From NCBI GenBank assembly GCA_049670505.1, contig JBATTK010000033.1:1-44966 (forward strand): a stretch of DNA of 44,966 bases, written 5' to 3'. The notes under the pieces were generated by a model. The model saw only the letters and a program-made list of their open reading frames with translations, made no database searches and had not been told where the DNA came from. Positions 26,055 through 34,171 of this stretch are shown in pieces. The DNA is from JBATTK01 sp049670505 (GTDB taxonomy: Bacteria; Bacteroidota; Bacteroidia; Flavobacteriales; Flavobacteriaceae). Within the stretch, counting starts at the first letter, position 1; every line of letters starts with the position of its first letter. Position numbers and translations under genes: made by a program.

Positions 26055-26833
26055 TGAAAGAATTTGACCATTTCATACGCACAAAACTGGACACCTTGAA
26101 CCGTGTTCCCGATGTGGAGTTCAACGAAGAAAGGGTTTGGAAAAAGATTAAACCCAGAATTCGTACGAACTTCGGTAGCGATTTGTTCAACTTCATCAGT
26201 ATGGCAATCGTAGTTGTCACAGGTATATGCATCCTCTTTTATATATTCGGAACATCTTCGGAAAGCTCGGACACCATCAATTTTGAGCTGGAACGTAAGA
26301 AAGACGTACCCAAGGGAAACGTAATTTTGGATACGGTAGCTACCTTAAAAACGGAACCGCTTTTGACCAAAAAGGTCTCGTCCAAAGCAGATTTTATAGC
26401 CAAAAAGATTCCAACGGATACCCTTAGAGTCAGGCCTTTGGAGATAAAGCCCGTGGTCTTGTACCATGCTAAAACAGATTTGAATACTTCCGAAGAAAAA
26501 GGGAAGGCCGCCCCACAGGAATCGATCGTAAATAGTAGACGAACGGCCGTCGTTCATATCTATCGTCCCAAAAGATACGTGGGTTCCGGTTTGGTCTTTA
26601 AGTTGAAGGCCAACGGTAGGCTTATCCATAAGGTAAAGAACGGCAAACGTACCGTTGTAGAGTTAAAGCCGGGCCACACCCAATTTATGGTCGGAAAAAG
26701 TATAAGTACCATAGTATTACGACCGGGGGAAATATACTATCTACGGGTTTCTTGTGAAGGGTTTCCCATTGCACGACCGGAACTGGAGGTGGTGTCCAAA
26801 GACTATGCTAAAAACGAAATGGGAAGAGACTAA
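26054..26833 (+). CDS. Putative membrane anti-sigma factor with C-terminal DUF2846 domain
   Basis: This 259-aa protein has a short cytoplasmic segment (1-43) ending in VWKKIKPRIRTN, one membrane segment (about 44-66), a linker rich in Lys, Thr and Pro (70-160), and a DUF2846-like domain (about 164-255: TAVVHIYRPKRYVGSGLVF, LKPGHTQFMVG, GEIYYLRVS). The domain is homologous to the secreted protein at 25076. Position, 1-nt overlap with the sigma gene and topology suggest an anti-sigma factor whose outer domain senses a ligand or the secreted DUF2846 partner. The cytoplasmic part is short and lacks a zinc-type anti-sigma motif, so that role is inferred from context. Confidence 0.65.
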   Translation: MKEFDHFIRTKLDTLNRVPDVEFNEERVWKKIKPRIRTNFGSDLFNFISMAIVVVTGICILFYIFGTSSESSDTINFELERKKDVPKGNVILDTVATLKTEPLLTKKVSSKADFIAKKIPTDTLRVRPLEIKPVVLYHAKTDLNTSEEKGKAAPQESIVNSRRTAVVHIYRPKRYVGSGLVFKLKANGRLIHKVKNGKRTVVELKPGHTQFMVGKSISTIVLRPGEIYYLRVSCEGFPIARPELEVVSKDYAKNEMGRD

Positions 26834-27026
26834 GTGGCAGTTGCAATCTATAGTTGAGCAAACCCGATTTGGGAGTTCTGTTTAGAGTTAGATGACAAAA
26901 TTATCGCTGAAAGAAACACCAATCGACCCAAACCGATTTCAATTTGATACAAAGTCATACAAACAACAAATGGATATGATAAGACCTGTCCAGCGGTCGG
27001 TTCCATAGTATTTTTTCAATTTTTAA

Positions 27027-27034
27027 TAGTTTTG
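27027..27034 (+). promoter_or_regulatory. Possible -7 box of the Crp/Fnr gene
   Basis: TAGTTTTG matches the Bacteroidota TAnnTTTG element and lies 46 nt before the ATG at 27081. No clear TTTG is seen at the -33 position. The rest of 26834-27080 holds no gene. Confidence 0.3.
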
Positions 27035-27080
27035 GATATTAAAACGGATTGGATTTTCTTTACTCTTCATATTTTGAAAA

Positions 27081-27653
27081 ATGGGTTTGGAAAGAATAAG
27101 AACGCTTTTGGAGAGTCATGCCAAGTTGAGCGATAGCGAGTGGATGATTTTTAGTTCCAAACTTCAAAGCAGGAGCTATCCAAAAAAAACGGTTATCCTT
27201 AAAAAGGGGGAAACGGAAAATTACCTTTCATTTATAGATAAGGGCATTGTTAGATTGTACATTCCAAAAGTGGAAAATGACCTGACCTTTGGTTTTGTTT
27301 TTTCAAACCAGTTTGTAAGTGCCTATGATTCTTTTTTAACCCGCACCCCCTGTGTGTATCAGGTGGAAGCGATTACCAAAACTACCCTTCTACAAATAAG
27401 CTATCGGGATCTACAAGAAATCTATCTCAAAACCGATGTTGGTAATACCATTGGTCGGAAGAATGCCGAAGATCTTTTTCTGATCAAATCAAGACGAGAA
27501 CTATCCCTCTTATCCAAGACCGCGGAAGAACGTTATTTGGACTTATTTTCCGATAGACCGGATTTGATCAAACAGATTCCACTAAAGTATATCGCCTCCT
27601 ATATTGGAATAACACCGCAAGCACTGAGCCGTATTCGTAAACGAATTTCTTAA
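27081..27653 (+). CDS. Crp/Fnr family transcription regulator
   Basis: This 190-aa protein has a cyclic-nucleotide-binding-type beta roll (about 20-115: KTVILKKGETENYLSFIDKG, RLYIPK, FVFSNQFVSAYDSF) and a C-terminal helix-turn-helix (IPLKYIASYIGITPQALSRIRKRI). There are no Fnr-type N-terminal cysteines. The short form lacking a full winged domain is typical of Bacteroidota Crp/Fnr proteins. It lies 57 nt before a DoxX-family gene, and its stop is joined to the palindrome AACCTAGGTT (27652-27661), a possible binding site for controlling the neighbour. Confidence 0.88.
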   Translation: MGLERIRTLLESHAKLSDSEWMIFSSKLQSRSYPKKTVILKKGETENYLSFIDKGIVRLYIPKVENDLTFGFVFSNQFVSAYDSFLTRTPCVYQVEAITKTTLLQISYRDLQEIYLKTDVGNTIGRKNAEDLFLIKSRRELSLLSKTAEERYLDLFSDRPDLIKQIPLKYIASYIGITPQALSRIRKRIS

Positions 27654-27661
27654 CCTAGGTT
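27652..27661. promoter_or_regulatory. Palindrome at the Crp/Fnr stop codon, before the DoxX gene
   Basis: AACCTAGGTT is a perfect 10-bp palindrome overlapping the TAA stop and centred 54 nt before the DoxX start. It shares the core CTAGGT with the box at 31079-31094 near the second Crp/Fnr gene. Function is inferred. Confidence 0.3.
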
Positions 27662-27710
27662 CATTGTTTCCTGTTGGTAAGTGCTCGTATTTTACATAAA
27701 AGTTTTCATT

Positions 27711-28163
27711 ATGAAACCACTCCTTATTTTGGTCGGCACTTTCATCATTGCGATACTTCTCTTAAAGCTCATCAAAGGTGCAATAGATTATTCGCTTGCA
27801 GGCAGAATAGCCATGTCGTTAATGCTGATTTTTACCGCAATGGGCCATTTTATGTTTACCCAAGGAATGGCGCAGATGGTTCCAAATGCTATTCCAAGTA
27901 AGATTGCTATCGTCTACCTATCGGGAATCTTTGAAATACTTCTGGCCATTGGACTATTGGTCCCAAAATATAAGGTTTCCACAGGCTGGATTTTGATGCT
28001 CTTTTTTATTTTGATTTTGCCGGCGAACATTAAGGCTTCCCTAGAAAGTATCAACTATGAAACGGGCGAGTTGGATGGAAAAGGCCCTGGTTATTTGTGG
28101 TTCCGGGTGCCGTTACAGGTCTTATTTATTTTTTGGGTATACTTTTCCACCATAAGGGAATGA
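27711..28163 (+). CDS. DoxX-family membrane protein
   Basis: This 150-aa protein has four hydrophobic segments in the DoxX pattern (PLLILVGTFIIAILLLKLI; RIAMSLMLIFTAMGHFMFT; IVYLSGIFEILLAIGLLVP; WILMLFFILILPANI) and ends VPLQVLFIFWVYFST. AMGHFMF and GIFEILLAIGLL are DoxX-like features. I chose the ATG at 27711 over a GTG at 27681, because the extra ten residues are not hydrophobic in a consistent way and the ATG begins the first membrane segment directly. It is probably regulated by the Crp/Fnr protein encoded just upstream. The family is linked to redox and quinone biology in a few cases only. Confidence 0.85.
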   Translation: MKPLLILVGTFIIAILLLKLIKGAIDYSLAGRIAMSLMLIFTAMGHFMFTQGMAQMVPNAIPSKIAIVYLSGIFEILLAIGLLVPKYKVSTGWILMLFFILILPANIKASLESINYETGELDGKGPGYLWFRVPLQVLFIFWVYFSTIRE

Positions 28164-28369
28164 TATCGGAACAAACGTAAGGGCGTTTTATGCTAGAGCT
28201 TTTTAGTCTTAAAAGAAGCTAATCATTCCGATACCGAGGATATTCTTATTAGGAAAGGAAATGAATGAAACTCTGGATAGTATCATCGATGTTTAAACAC
28301 TTTAACAAACATTCGAAGTAACATTTCCATACTACATTCGTCTATCTGTTTTACGTCAAAACGGATTAA

Positions 28370-29932
28370 ATGAAAAAAAAGCTACTTAAATTATTTAAAA
28401 TAGTATCCATTCTTTTCCTCCTTTTGGCATTGATCGTTACCACGGCTATTCTGTGGCCGTTACCTAAACTGGAAACCCCGAAAAAACAGCATACTATTCT
28501 AATAAAGTCGGTACATATTATCGACTTGCGGTCTGGAGATATTTTAGTAGATCGAGATATTTATATAGAAAACAATATCATTAAAGCTATAGATACTTCC
28601 GGAGTCTTGAAATCGAAAAGATCGGATTTTATTATAAATGGCAAAGGAAAGTACATCATCCCTGGATTATGGGATATGCATACACATTCAAATCAGCATT
28701 CGGAATGGCTTCACCACCCACTTTATATAGCTAACGGAGTAACAGGAATAAGAGATATGTCCGGACAGCTTCATGTGAGGGATAGTTATTGGGCAGGTAG
28801 TAGGGAGCGCTTAAAATGGAACGGAGAATTAAGTAGGAATACCAGGGTAACCCCTAGATATATTTTGCAAAGTAGTTATCAGATGGACGGAGCATTTTCC
28901 GTACCGGATGGGTTTCCAGCGTTTTTTAAGCTCCAAAACAATAGGGATATCGATTCTCTTTTAAGTTTTTATAAAAACGAAGGTGTAGATTTTATCAAAG
29001 TCTATCAACAGATACCGCCAAAATCTTACGAAAAACTTGCGCTTGAAGCACCAAAATACGGGATGCATCTTGCAGGTCATAAACCAATCTTCAATAGTCT
29101 TGAAGAAGCCGTAAATCTGGGGCAGCGAAGTTTTGAGCACGGCCGTATTTTTATGTACGAATCTTTTCCCGAAGCGGATAGTCTAAGAATTGTCGATGAT
29201 TGGAAAAGCTTTTTTTCAAAGTCGAAAAAATCTATGGTCGAAGACTTTGATTCGGAAATCGCGACCAAATTAATGCGGCGCATGCAAAAGAAAAATGCAC
29301 ATTGGACCCCAACACTTCAAATCCATAAATTTGAAGCTTTTGCCCATAAAGAAACTTTCTTGAATAATCCGAACCTTATGTATGTTACTGCAGCGAGAAA
29401 AAATTTGTGGTGGAGTATAGATGCTAAAAATCACAAAAAGAGAAACTTATCCGTGGAAGGAAAAGGATTAAGTGCTGATTTTTATAAAGCTATACAAAAA
29501 CAGGTTGAAATGGCTTATGAAATTGGGGTTCCGATTATGGTAGGAACAGATGTTACGGATTCGTATACTTTTGCCGGATTTAGCCTGCACGATGAGTTGG
29601 AAGATCTGACCAAAAGCGGTTTATCCAATCTTGAAGCACTGCAAAGCGCGACTATTGTTCCGGTAAATTATGCAGGACTCGATAAAGATTACGGTACCAT
29701 TGAAATCGGAAAAATAGCCGATTTGGTCATTTTGGAGCAAAACCCTTTGGAAAATATAACTAACTCAAAAACAATCTCGAGTGTAATCATGAATGGGGTA
29801 TACTATGATTCCAATAAAATACAGGAACTCAAAAACTTTACACAATCTATTGCTTCAAGTTTTCATATGAATGTAAAGGTTATCTATAGTTTTATAGGCA
29901 GCCCCTTGATAAGGGTTCAGTTTGCGGATTAA
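28370..29932 (+). CDS. Amidohydrolase family protein (imidazolonepropionase-like)
   Basis: This 520-aa protein has an N-terminal membrane anchor or signal (about 8-30) and an amidohydrolase barrel. The metal motif is WDMHTH (His104, His106); Lys210 (FIKVYQQ) is the likely carboxylated lysine, with His237 (LAGHK), His257 (FEHGRI) and Asp394 (VGTDVTD) completing the binuclear site. The C-terminal NYAGLDKDYGTIEIGKIADLVIL strand and the N-terminal ILIKSVHIIDLRSGDIL strand build the composite beta-sandwich. The site looks intact. The anchor suggests that it works in the periplasm, probably on a dipeptide or a lactam or amide. It stands alone, with 206 bp upstream and 269 bp downstream non-coding. 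Confidence 0.88.
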   Translation: MKKKLLKLFKIVSILFLLLALIVTTAILWPLPKLETPKKQHTILIKSVHIIDLRSGDILVDRDIYIENNIIKAIDTSGVLKSKRSDFIINGKGKYIIPGLWDMHTHSNQHSEWLHHPLYIANGVTGIRDMSGQLHVRDSYWAGSRERLKWNGELSRNTRVTPRYILQSSYQMDGAFSVPDGFPAFFKLQNNRDIDSLLSFYKNEGVDFIKVYQQIPPKSYEKLALEAPKYGMHLAGHKPIFNSLEEAVNLGQRSFEHGRIFMYESFPEADSLRIVDDWKSFFSKSKKSMVEDFDSEIATKLMRRMQKKNAHWTPTLQIHKFEAFAHKETFLNNPNLMYVTAARKNLWWSIDAKNHKKRNLSVEGKGLSADFYKAIQKQVEMAYEIGVPIMVGTDVTDSYTFAGFSLHDELEDLTKSGLSNLEALQSATIVPVNYAGLDKDYGTIEIGKIADLVILEQNPLENITNSKTISSVIMNGVYYDSNKIQELKNFTQSIASSFHMNVKVIYSFIGSPLIRVQFAD

Positions 29933-30133
29933 GAACTTTTACGAAGTAGTACAACAGGCTTAAGTTGTATTTACAAGAATGATTTTACATATCGCTTTGT
30001 AATGCCATGAATAAATTTGGACCATCTATGTTTGCATATACTTTGATAGTATAACAAATGGAATGACCAAAAATATAATACGGAAGGTTATCCCTTTGCA
30101 TCTACTTGCCTGTGGAAGGAAAATATATAAAAC

Positions 30134-30165
30134 AGCGACGCTCATTACTGATAGGTCGCTATTTT
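30134..30165. terminator. Probable terminator downstream of the dioxygenase gene
   Basis: AGCGAC (30134-30139) pairs with GTCGCT (30155-30160), and T-rich stretches follow on both strands. It lies 42 bp past the TauD-type stop on the minus strand. Confidence 0.45.
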
Positions 30166-30201
30166 TATCAATCCTAAAAAGGGAAAACATTCCGTTTTTC
30201 A

Positions 30202-30987
30202 TCACCTGTTTAAGGTATGATGCCCTTTTATCGTTGTTCTATGCAGCGTTCTTGTAGAACCGTCTTTTACAGCGGTTGCCTTATGGAATACGGCATAGTT
30301 ATCAATAATTACAATGTCGCCTTCTTTCCAATGATGGGTATACATCACATCTGGGAGATTAATAATCCTTGAGATTTTATCCAACGCAGCTTTTATATCC
30401 TCTTGTTTCGTTTCGTTTGTGGAATAGATTTGACGGGTCAACCCAAAATTGAGGTATATGGCTTTTTTACCGGTAATAGGATGTGTAATGACTACATCGT
30501 GTACAGCTCCGCCCCGATCTTCCGTTTTTAGGTTTTCGGCAATGGTTTTCATGGCTTCAGGCAACAGATCATAAAGTCTATAGGCGTTGGCAAATAGCGT
30601 TGCCCCTCCCGTTCTTGGAATTTCGGTTAAATGAAAAATAGATATCGAGGTCGGCGTTGTATTGAATGAACCATCCTGATGCCAATAGAACCCCACATTT
30701 TCATACCCTTTTTCAGTATCGGTCGACAAACGGAATATTTCAGGGTATTCCTTGAATTGTGTAGGGCTATAAGGGAACTTCTCCAATGCTCCGAACACTT
30801 TTGAGAACTCTACCTGCTCCTTAGGTCTCATGGTCTTGGCCTTTACAAGCAACAATTGATGTTCTTGAAGTTTTGTTCTTAAATCAACGGTTTCATCTTT
30901 GTTCATATTATTGATATCCAATCCCTCTATAATGACTCCGAAATCTGGATACAGTCCTGTGTTTTTTGTCTTGCGAATCGTTTTCAT
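30202..30987 (-). CDS. TauD/TfdA family Fe(II)/2-oxoglutarate dioxygenase
   Basis: This 261-aa cytoplasmic enzyme has the iron facial triad His103 and Asp105 in YWHQDGSF and His235 in AVFHKA, and the 2-oxoglutarate-binding arginine in TRTLHR (Arg246 or Arg250). TGGATLFANAYRLYDLLP is a TauD-family segment. Family members hydroxylate taurine, sulfate esters, phenoxyacetates or carrier-bound amino acids; the substrate here is unknown. It lies 102 bp downstream of a Crp/Fnr gene on the same strand, with a TAATTTTG box and an Fnr-like palindrome in the gap, which suggests direct control by that regulator. Confidence 0.9.
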   Translation of the reverse strand: MKTIRKTKNTGLYPDFGVIIEGLDINNMNKDETVDLRTKLQEHQLLLVKAKTMRPKEQVEFSKVFGALEKFPYSPTQFKEYPEIFRLSTDTEKGYENVGFYWHQDGSFNTTPTSISIFHLTEIPRTGGATLFANAYRLYDLLPEAMKTIAENLKTEDRGGAVHDVVITHPITGKKAIYLNFGLTRQIYSTNETKQEDIKAALDKISRIINLPDVMYTHHWKEGDIVIIDNYAVFHKATAVKDGSTRTLHRTTIKGHHTLNR

Positions 30988-31026
30988 GTCGTTAAGCTTT
31001 TAAAGTGAATATTTCTTTTTACACTT

Positions 31027-31034
31027 CAAAATTA
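31027..31034 (-). promoter_or_regulatory. Possible -7 box of the dioxygenase gene
   Basis: TAATTTTG on the minus strand fits TAnnTTTG and lies 39 nt before the ATG at 30987. No canonical TTTG at the -33 position is evident, which would suit an activator-dependent promoter. Confidence 0.35.
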
Positions 31035-31078
31035 CGAGCTGTAGGCATTTTTTAAAATGAACTGGTTTAGGAAAAAAG

Positions 31079-31094
31079 GTTGACCTAGATCAAC
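31079..31094. promoter_or_regulatory. Crp/Fnr-type palindromic site upstream of the dioxygenase gene
   Basis: GTTGACCTAGATCAAC pairs at 14 of 16 positions and contains TTGAC-N4-ATCAA, one base from the classical Fnr box TTGAT-N4-ATCAA. It overlaps the stop codon of the Crp/Fnr gene and is centred about 56 bp upstream of the TAATTTTG box, a class I activator distance. Confidence 0.5.
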
Positions 31095-31683
31095 TTTTTT
31101 TGCGTACTCTTTTATTCCGGATCCTTGAGAGGAATTCGGTGGTCATTCCCAAATAGGATGCTAGGGCATATTGGGGAACTCGCTGAGCGATCAAAGGATA
31201 TTTTTTAAGGAAAGCCTCATACCGTTCTTCCGCTGTAAGTGTAAGGTTTTGAATAACCCTAGCTTGCATATAGGCGGTAGACCTTTCCCCCATAATCCTG
31301 AAAAAAGTTTCGAATTTGGGATTGGATGCTTTCAACTCTTGTTCGGTCTTATAATCTATTTGCAGGAGTGTACTTTCCTCCAACGCCATAACGAACATTG
31401 TTGCCGGCCTTTGATAGATATAACTACTGTAATCTGTAATCCACCAATCGGCTATTGCAAATTGTATGGTATGGTCCTGACCTTGGTCTCCTACCACATA
31501 GGCCCGTAACGTGCCTTTTAAAACATAATTTCTATGGGTAGCTATAAAATCGGGCTGAATGATAAATTGTCTCTTTTGTAATTTCTTAAGTGTAAAAGCT
31601 TGCAGAAATTGTTCCATTTCGTCTTTGGAAAATAGAATGCGCCTTTGGATATGGTCTACTAAAAGTTGATATTCGCTCAGCAA
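31090..31683 (-). CDS. Crp/Fnr family transcription regulator
   Basis: This 197-aa protein has a cyclic-nucleotide-binding-type domain (about 25-120: RQFIIQPDFIATHRNYVLKG, IQFAIADWWITDYSSYI) and a C-terminal DNA-binding helix-turn-helix (VPQYALASYLGMTTEFLSRIRNKR). LTAEERYEAFLKKYP is the usual Bacteroidota linker helix. There are no N-terminal iron-sulfur cysteines. It is the first gene of an arrangement with the TauD-type dioxygenase, and an Fnr-like box lies at its 3' end, so that gene is the likely target. Confidence 0.88.
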   Translation of the reverse strand: MLSEYQLLVDHIQRRILFSKDEMEQFLQAFTLKKLQKRQFIIQPDFIATHRNYVLKGTLRAYVVGDQGQDHTIQFAIADWWITDYSSYIYQRPATMFVMALEESTLLQIDYKTEQELKASNPKFETFFRIMGERSTAYMQARVIQNLTLTAEERYEAFLKKYPLIAQRVPQYALASYLGMTTEFLSRIRNKRVRKKS

Positions 31684-31796
31684 GGTTTTTTGTATTTAAT
31701 AGTTGTTACTTTACTGTACTTTCTTGTTTGAAGATACAGCTTTTATACTGTAACAAAAATGGGGTCGTTCCTATTTTCTTTATACATCTTATATGG

Positions 31797-31819
31797 AAAA
31801 CCCAAAGCTTTGGGGTTTT
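31797..31819. terminator. Terminator after the aldo/keto reductase operon
   Basis: AAAACCC-AAAG faces CTTTGGGGTTTT as a stem with one bulged base, 61 bp past the reductase stop and before the Crp/Fnr gene. The T-rich flank on the minus strand suits termination of the operon. Confidence 0.55.
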
Positions 31820-31879
31820 GTAATAATACATATTCCAAACGTTAGTAAATACATTGTTTTCCTTCCCATTTTAAATATG

Positions 31880-32851
31880 TTATAGTCGTTCCTCCTCCCG
31901 GTCAGTTGCTAGGGCCGGAGTAATTGAAAGGTTTGAAATCTCACTTCTTATTTTGTCCGTCATACGAATGTCCAATGATTTTAAAGCCGATTTTAATTGG
32001 TCCATATTACGGGCACCAATAATTGGTGACGAAATACCCTTATGTGATCCAACCCAGGATATTGCAAGAGATACCGGATTATAACTATGGTCTTTACAAT
32101 AATTGATAAATTTCTCTGTAATCATTTGATTGGTATTGTCTTTATATCGATTTTGATACATTTCACTTTTTTGAAATCTTCCATCTTTGGCACTTCCTTT
32201 CTTTAAATACTTCCCGGTCAACATTCCCCCTGCCAAAGGGCTATAGGGGACTACACCTAGATTTTCACTATGTGCTAAAGGAAGAATTTCCGTTTCACAT
32301 TGTCTTTTTAATAAATTGTACATAGGTTGAACGCAACTAATAGGGGCATAATTCCGCTGATTGGTAATTGAAATGGCCTTCATGATCTGCCAGGCCGCAA
32401 AGTTGCTGAGTCCAACATATAGTATTTTGCCTTGCCTAACGAAGTCGTTAAGAGTGGACAAACTTTCATTGAGAGGGGTATCCTTATCAAAACAGTGCAG
32501 ATAATAAATATCTATGTAGTCTGTTTTCAAACGTTTCAGGCTTTTTTCCAATTCTTGCCTTAGGTGTAGTCTACTTAAGCCTTTATTATTTATGCCTTTC
32601 CCCGTTGGGTAATATGCCTTTGTGGATAGTATTACTTCTTCTCTATGATGGTGTATTAAGTCGCCTAGAATCCTCTCGGATTCTCCTTCGGCATATACAT
32701 TTGCACAGTCAAAAAAGTTGATGCCGTTGTCTCTTGCTAATTCATACATTTTATTTGACATGGTTTTGTCGGCACCATCTCCAAAAGTCATTGTTCCCAA
32801 GCAGAGCGAAGAAACTTTTAGTCCTGCATTACCTAATCTTTTGTACTTCAT
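31880..32851 (-). CDS. Aldo/keto reductase
   Basis: This 323-aa NADPH-dependent oxidoreductase has the full AKR catalytic tetrad: Asp48 and Tyr53 in FFDCANVYAEG, Lys78 in LSTKAY and His119 in YYLHC. The nucleotide-binding C-terminal segment is visible as YSPLAGGMLTGKYL and SPIIGARNMDQLK. It most resembles the AKR11/AKR12-like bacterial reductases. It is the last gene of a minus-strand operon (18-nt gap from the ATP-grasp-like gene) and could reduce an aldehyde made or modified by its partners. The substrate is unknown. Confidence 0.92.
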   Translation of the reverse strand: MKYKRLGNAGLKVSSLCLGTMTFGDGADKTMSNKMYELARDNGINFFDCANVYAEGESERILGDLIHHHREEVILSTKAYYPTGKGINNKGLSRLHLRQELEKSLKRLKTDYIDIYYLHCFDKDTPLNESLSTLNDFVRQGKILYVGLSNFAAWQIMKAISITNQRNYAPISCVQPMYNLLKRQCETEILPLAHSENLGVVPYSPLAGGMLTGKYLKKGSAKDGRFQKSEMYQNRYKDNTNQMITEKFINYCKDHSYNPVSLAISWVGSHKGISSPIIGARNMDQLKSALKSLDIRMTDKIRSEISNLSITPALATDREEERL

Positions 32852-32869
32852 ATTAAATTTATTTTTGGC

Positions 32870-33703
32870 TTAGAATTTTGAATCTAGTTGTCTCATCAAA
32901 GATGATTTGAAGGCGGAAATAAATTTTTGCCTAACTTCATTTGATAATGCATTTAATGATAAATATGGGTTAAGATCTTCTAATTCAACCAGTAATAATT
33001 CACCTCCCTCTAATCTACAAGCATCAACTCTTTGTATACCATGCGCTATGCTGTTCCATGCTATAAATTTATGGGCAAATTTCAAGTCCTCGGTTGATGG
33101 AATGTACTCTTTCAATGTCCATCTTTTCCTTTTATCCGGGGCATACAATGCATATTGAAAATCGCTATCGACAAAGTAAAATGAGACTTCATATTTAAAA
33201 TCCAAATAAGGTTGTATGATATAACCTTCTAAATTTGAATTTTGCAAATCGTCATGGCTAATCCTTTTCATCCCAATAGAATCCGCACCGTTTTTTGGTT
33301 TTAAAATATAAGTTTCGGAAACCTGCAATTTTTCAATATTGTCCAGACTTTCTATGGTCGGAATTACGGGATAATTTTCATCGGTCAGGTCCAGTAAGTA
33401 CTGTTTTCCTCTCATATCTCCTTTTCCGGTCATAGCGTTATAAACCGGAATATTCATATCGGTAATTCTTCCTAAGAAATTTTGATAATAGTCTTTGTAA
33501 TAAATAACGGATCCTGTATTTCTGAAAGCCACTATATCCACCAAGCTTTCAAAATCCTTGGAATGGAGTGGGTGACAAATAAGTATTTTAAATGTGTCTC
33601 TAAGTTGGCCTATGATATAAATATCTTCTTCATGATACTTTCTCCCTTTGGCGGGATAATAAAAATCGGTTAAATATAGTATTGAATATTCTTTTGTTTT
33701 CAT
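32870..33703 (-). CDS. ATP-grasp-like protein
   Basis: This 277-aa protein shows an ATP-grasp layout. An N-terminal alpha/beta domain (YSILYLTDFYYP, FKILICHPLHS, VYNAMTGKGDMRGKQYLLDL) is followed by the two-lobed ATP-binding part (YILKPKNGADSIGMKRIS, GYIIQPYLDFKYEVSFYFVD) and a metal-binding end (RVDACRLEGGELLLVELEDLNPYLSL, with the Glu-x-Asp-x-Asn pattern). This is the pattern of enzymes that join a carboxylate to an amine, such as glutathione synthetase or RimK. No substrate can be assigned. It sits between a decayed GNAT gene (7 nt upstream) and an aldo/keto reductase. Confidence 0.72.
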   Translation of the reverse strand: MKTKEYSILYLTDFYYPAKGRKYHEEDIYIIGQLRDTFKILICHPLHSKDFESLVDIVAFRNTGSVIYYKDYYQNFLGRITDMNIPVYNAMTGKGDMRGKQYLLDLTDENYPVIPTIESLDNIEKLQVSETYILKPKNGADSIGMKRISHDDLQNSNLEGYIIQPYLDFKYEVSFYFVDSDFQYALYAPDKRKRWTLKEYIPSTEDLKFAHKFIAWNSIAHGIQRVDACRLEGGELLLVELEDLNPYLSLNALSNEVRQKFISAFKSSLMRQLDSKF

Positions 33704-33710
33704 CTGCTGC

Positions 33711-34171
33711 TCATTTTAGAATTTTCATCATACTGATTGAACAAGGTAGAGATTCTGTACAAGTAGACGTTATGGTATAACCACAGGACAGATACGGATT
33801 AATCGCCGCTTTCATTTTGTCTGTTGTTTCCAGAATCAGTTGTACAGCACCTCTTGGAGTCGCTTCTTTTTCCAAATTAAGTAACATGCTTTTACCTAGA
33901 CCTTTTCCACGATATTTTTTATCAACATACATTTTTCGAACTTTGTAACTAACATGCCTCGCTTAACGCTAGTATGCCTCCAGCAGCCACAATTTCATGG
34001 TCGTAAACACCTACTAAAAAGTTTCCTTATGGGATAGATATACAACTTCTAAATCCTCGATATCGGACTCGGAAGTTTTAGGGTCATAGATGTACCCAAA
34101 CTCACTAAGCCCCTACTTACCAAGGAAACAATCTGTTCATAATCTTGATATGTTGCCCTTCTAATTTTCAC
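33711..34171 (-). pseudogene. Frameshifted GNAT N-acetyltransferase
   Basis: Translated across frames, this stretch gives one GNAT protein. It starts with a GTG at 34171 (VKIRRATYQDYEQIVSLV). Then a shift near 34110-34113 (G run on the minus strand) leads to SEFGYIYDPKTSESDIEDL, a shift near 34016-34020 (T run) to FLVGVYDHEIVAAGGIL, and a shift near 33950-33960 to KVRKMYVDKKYRGKGLGKSM. The acetyl-CoA loop KYRGKGLG and the C-terminal end are intact. The start codon overlaps the stop of the upstream CGNR gene by 4 nt. Two of the three shifts are in homopolymers, so sequence error is possible; otherwise the gene is dead. Confidence 0.82.

Noticed and set aside
27652..27661. AACCTAGGTT as a transcription terminator of the first Crp/Fnr gene
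   Set aside because: The arms have no loop and no T tract follows, so an operator is more plausible.
30063..30257. 64-aa plus-strand reading frame downstream of the amidohydrolase gene
   Set aside because: It overlaps the 3' end of the dioxygenase gene and spans the hairpin at 30134-30160; composition looks non-coding.
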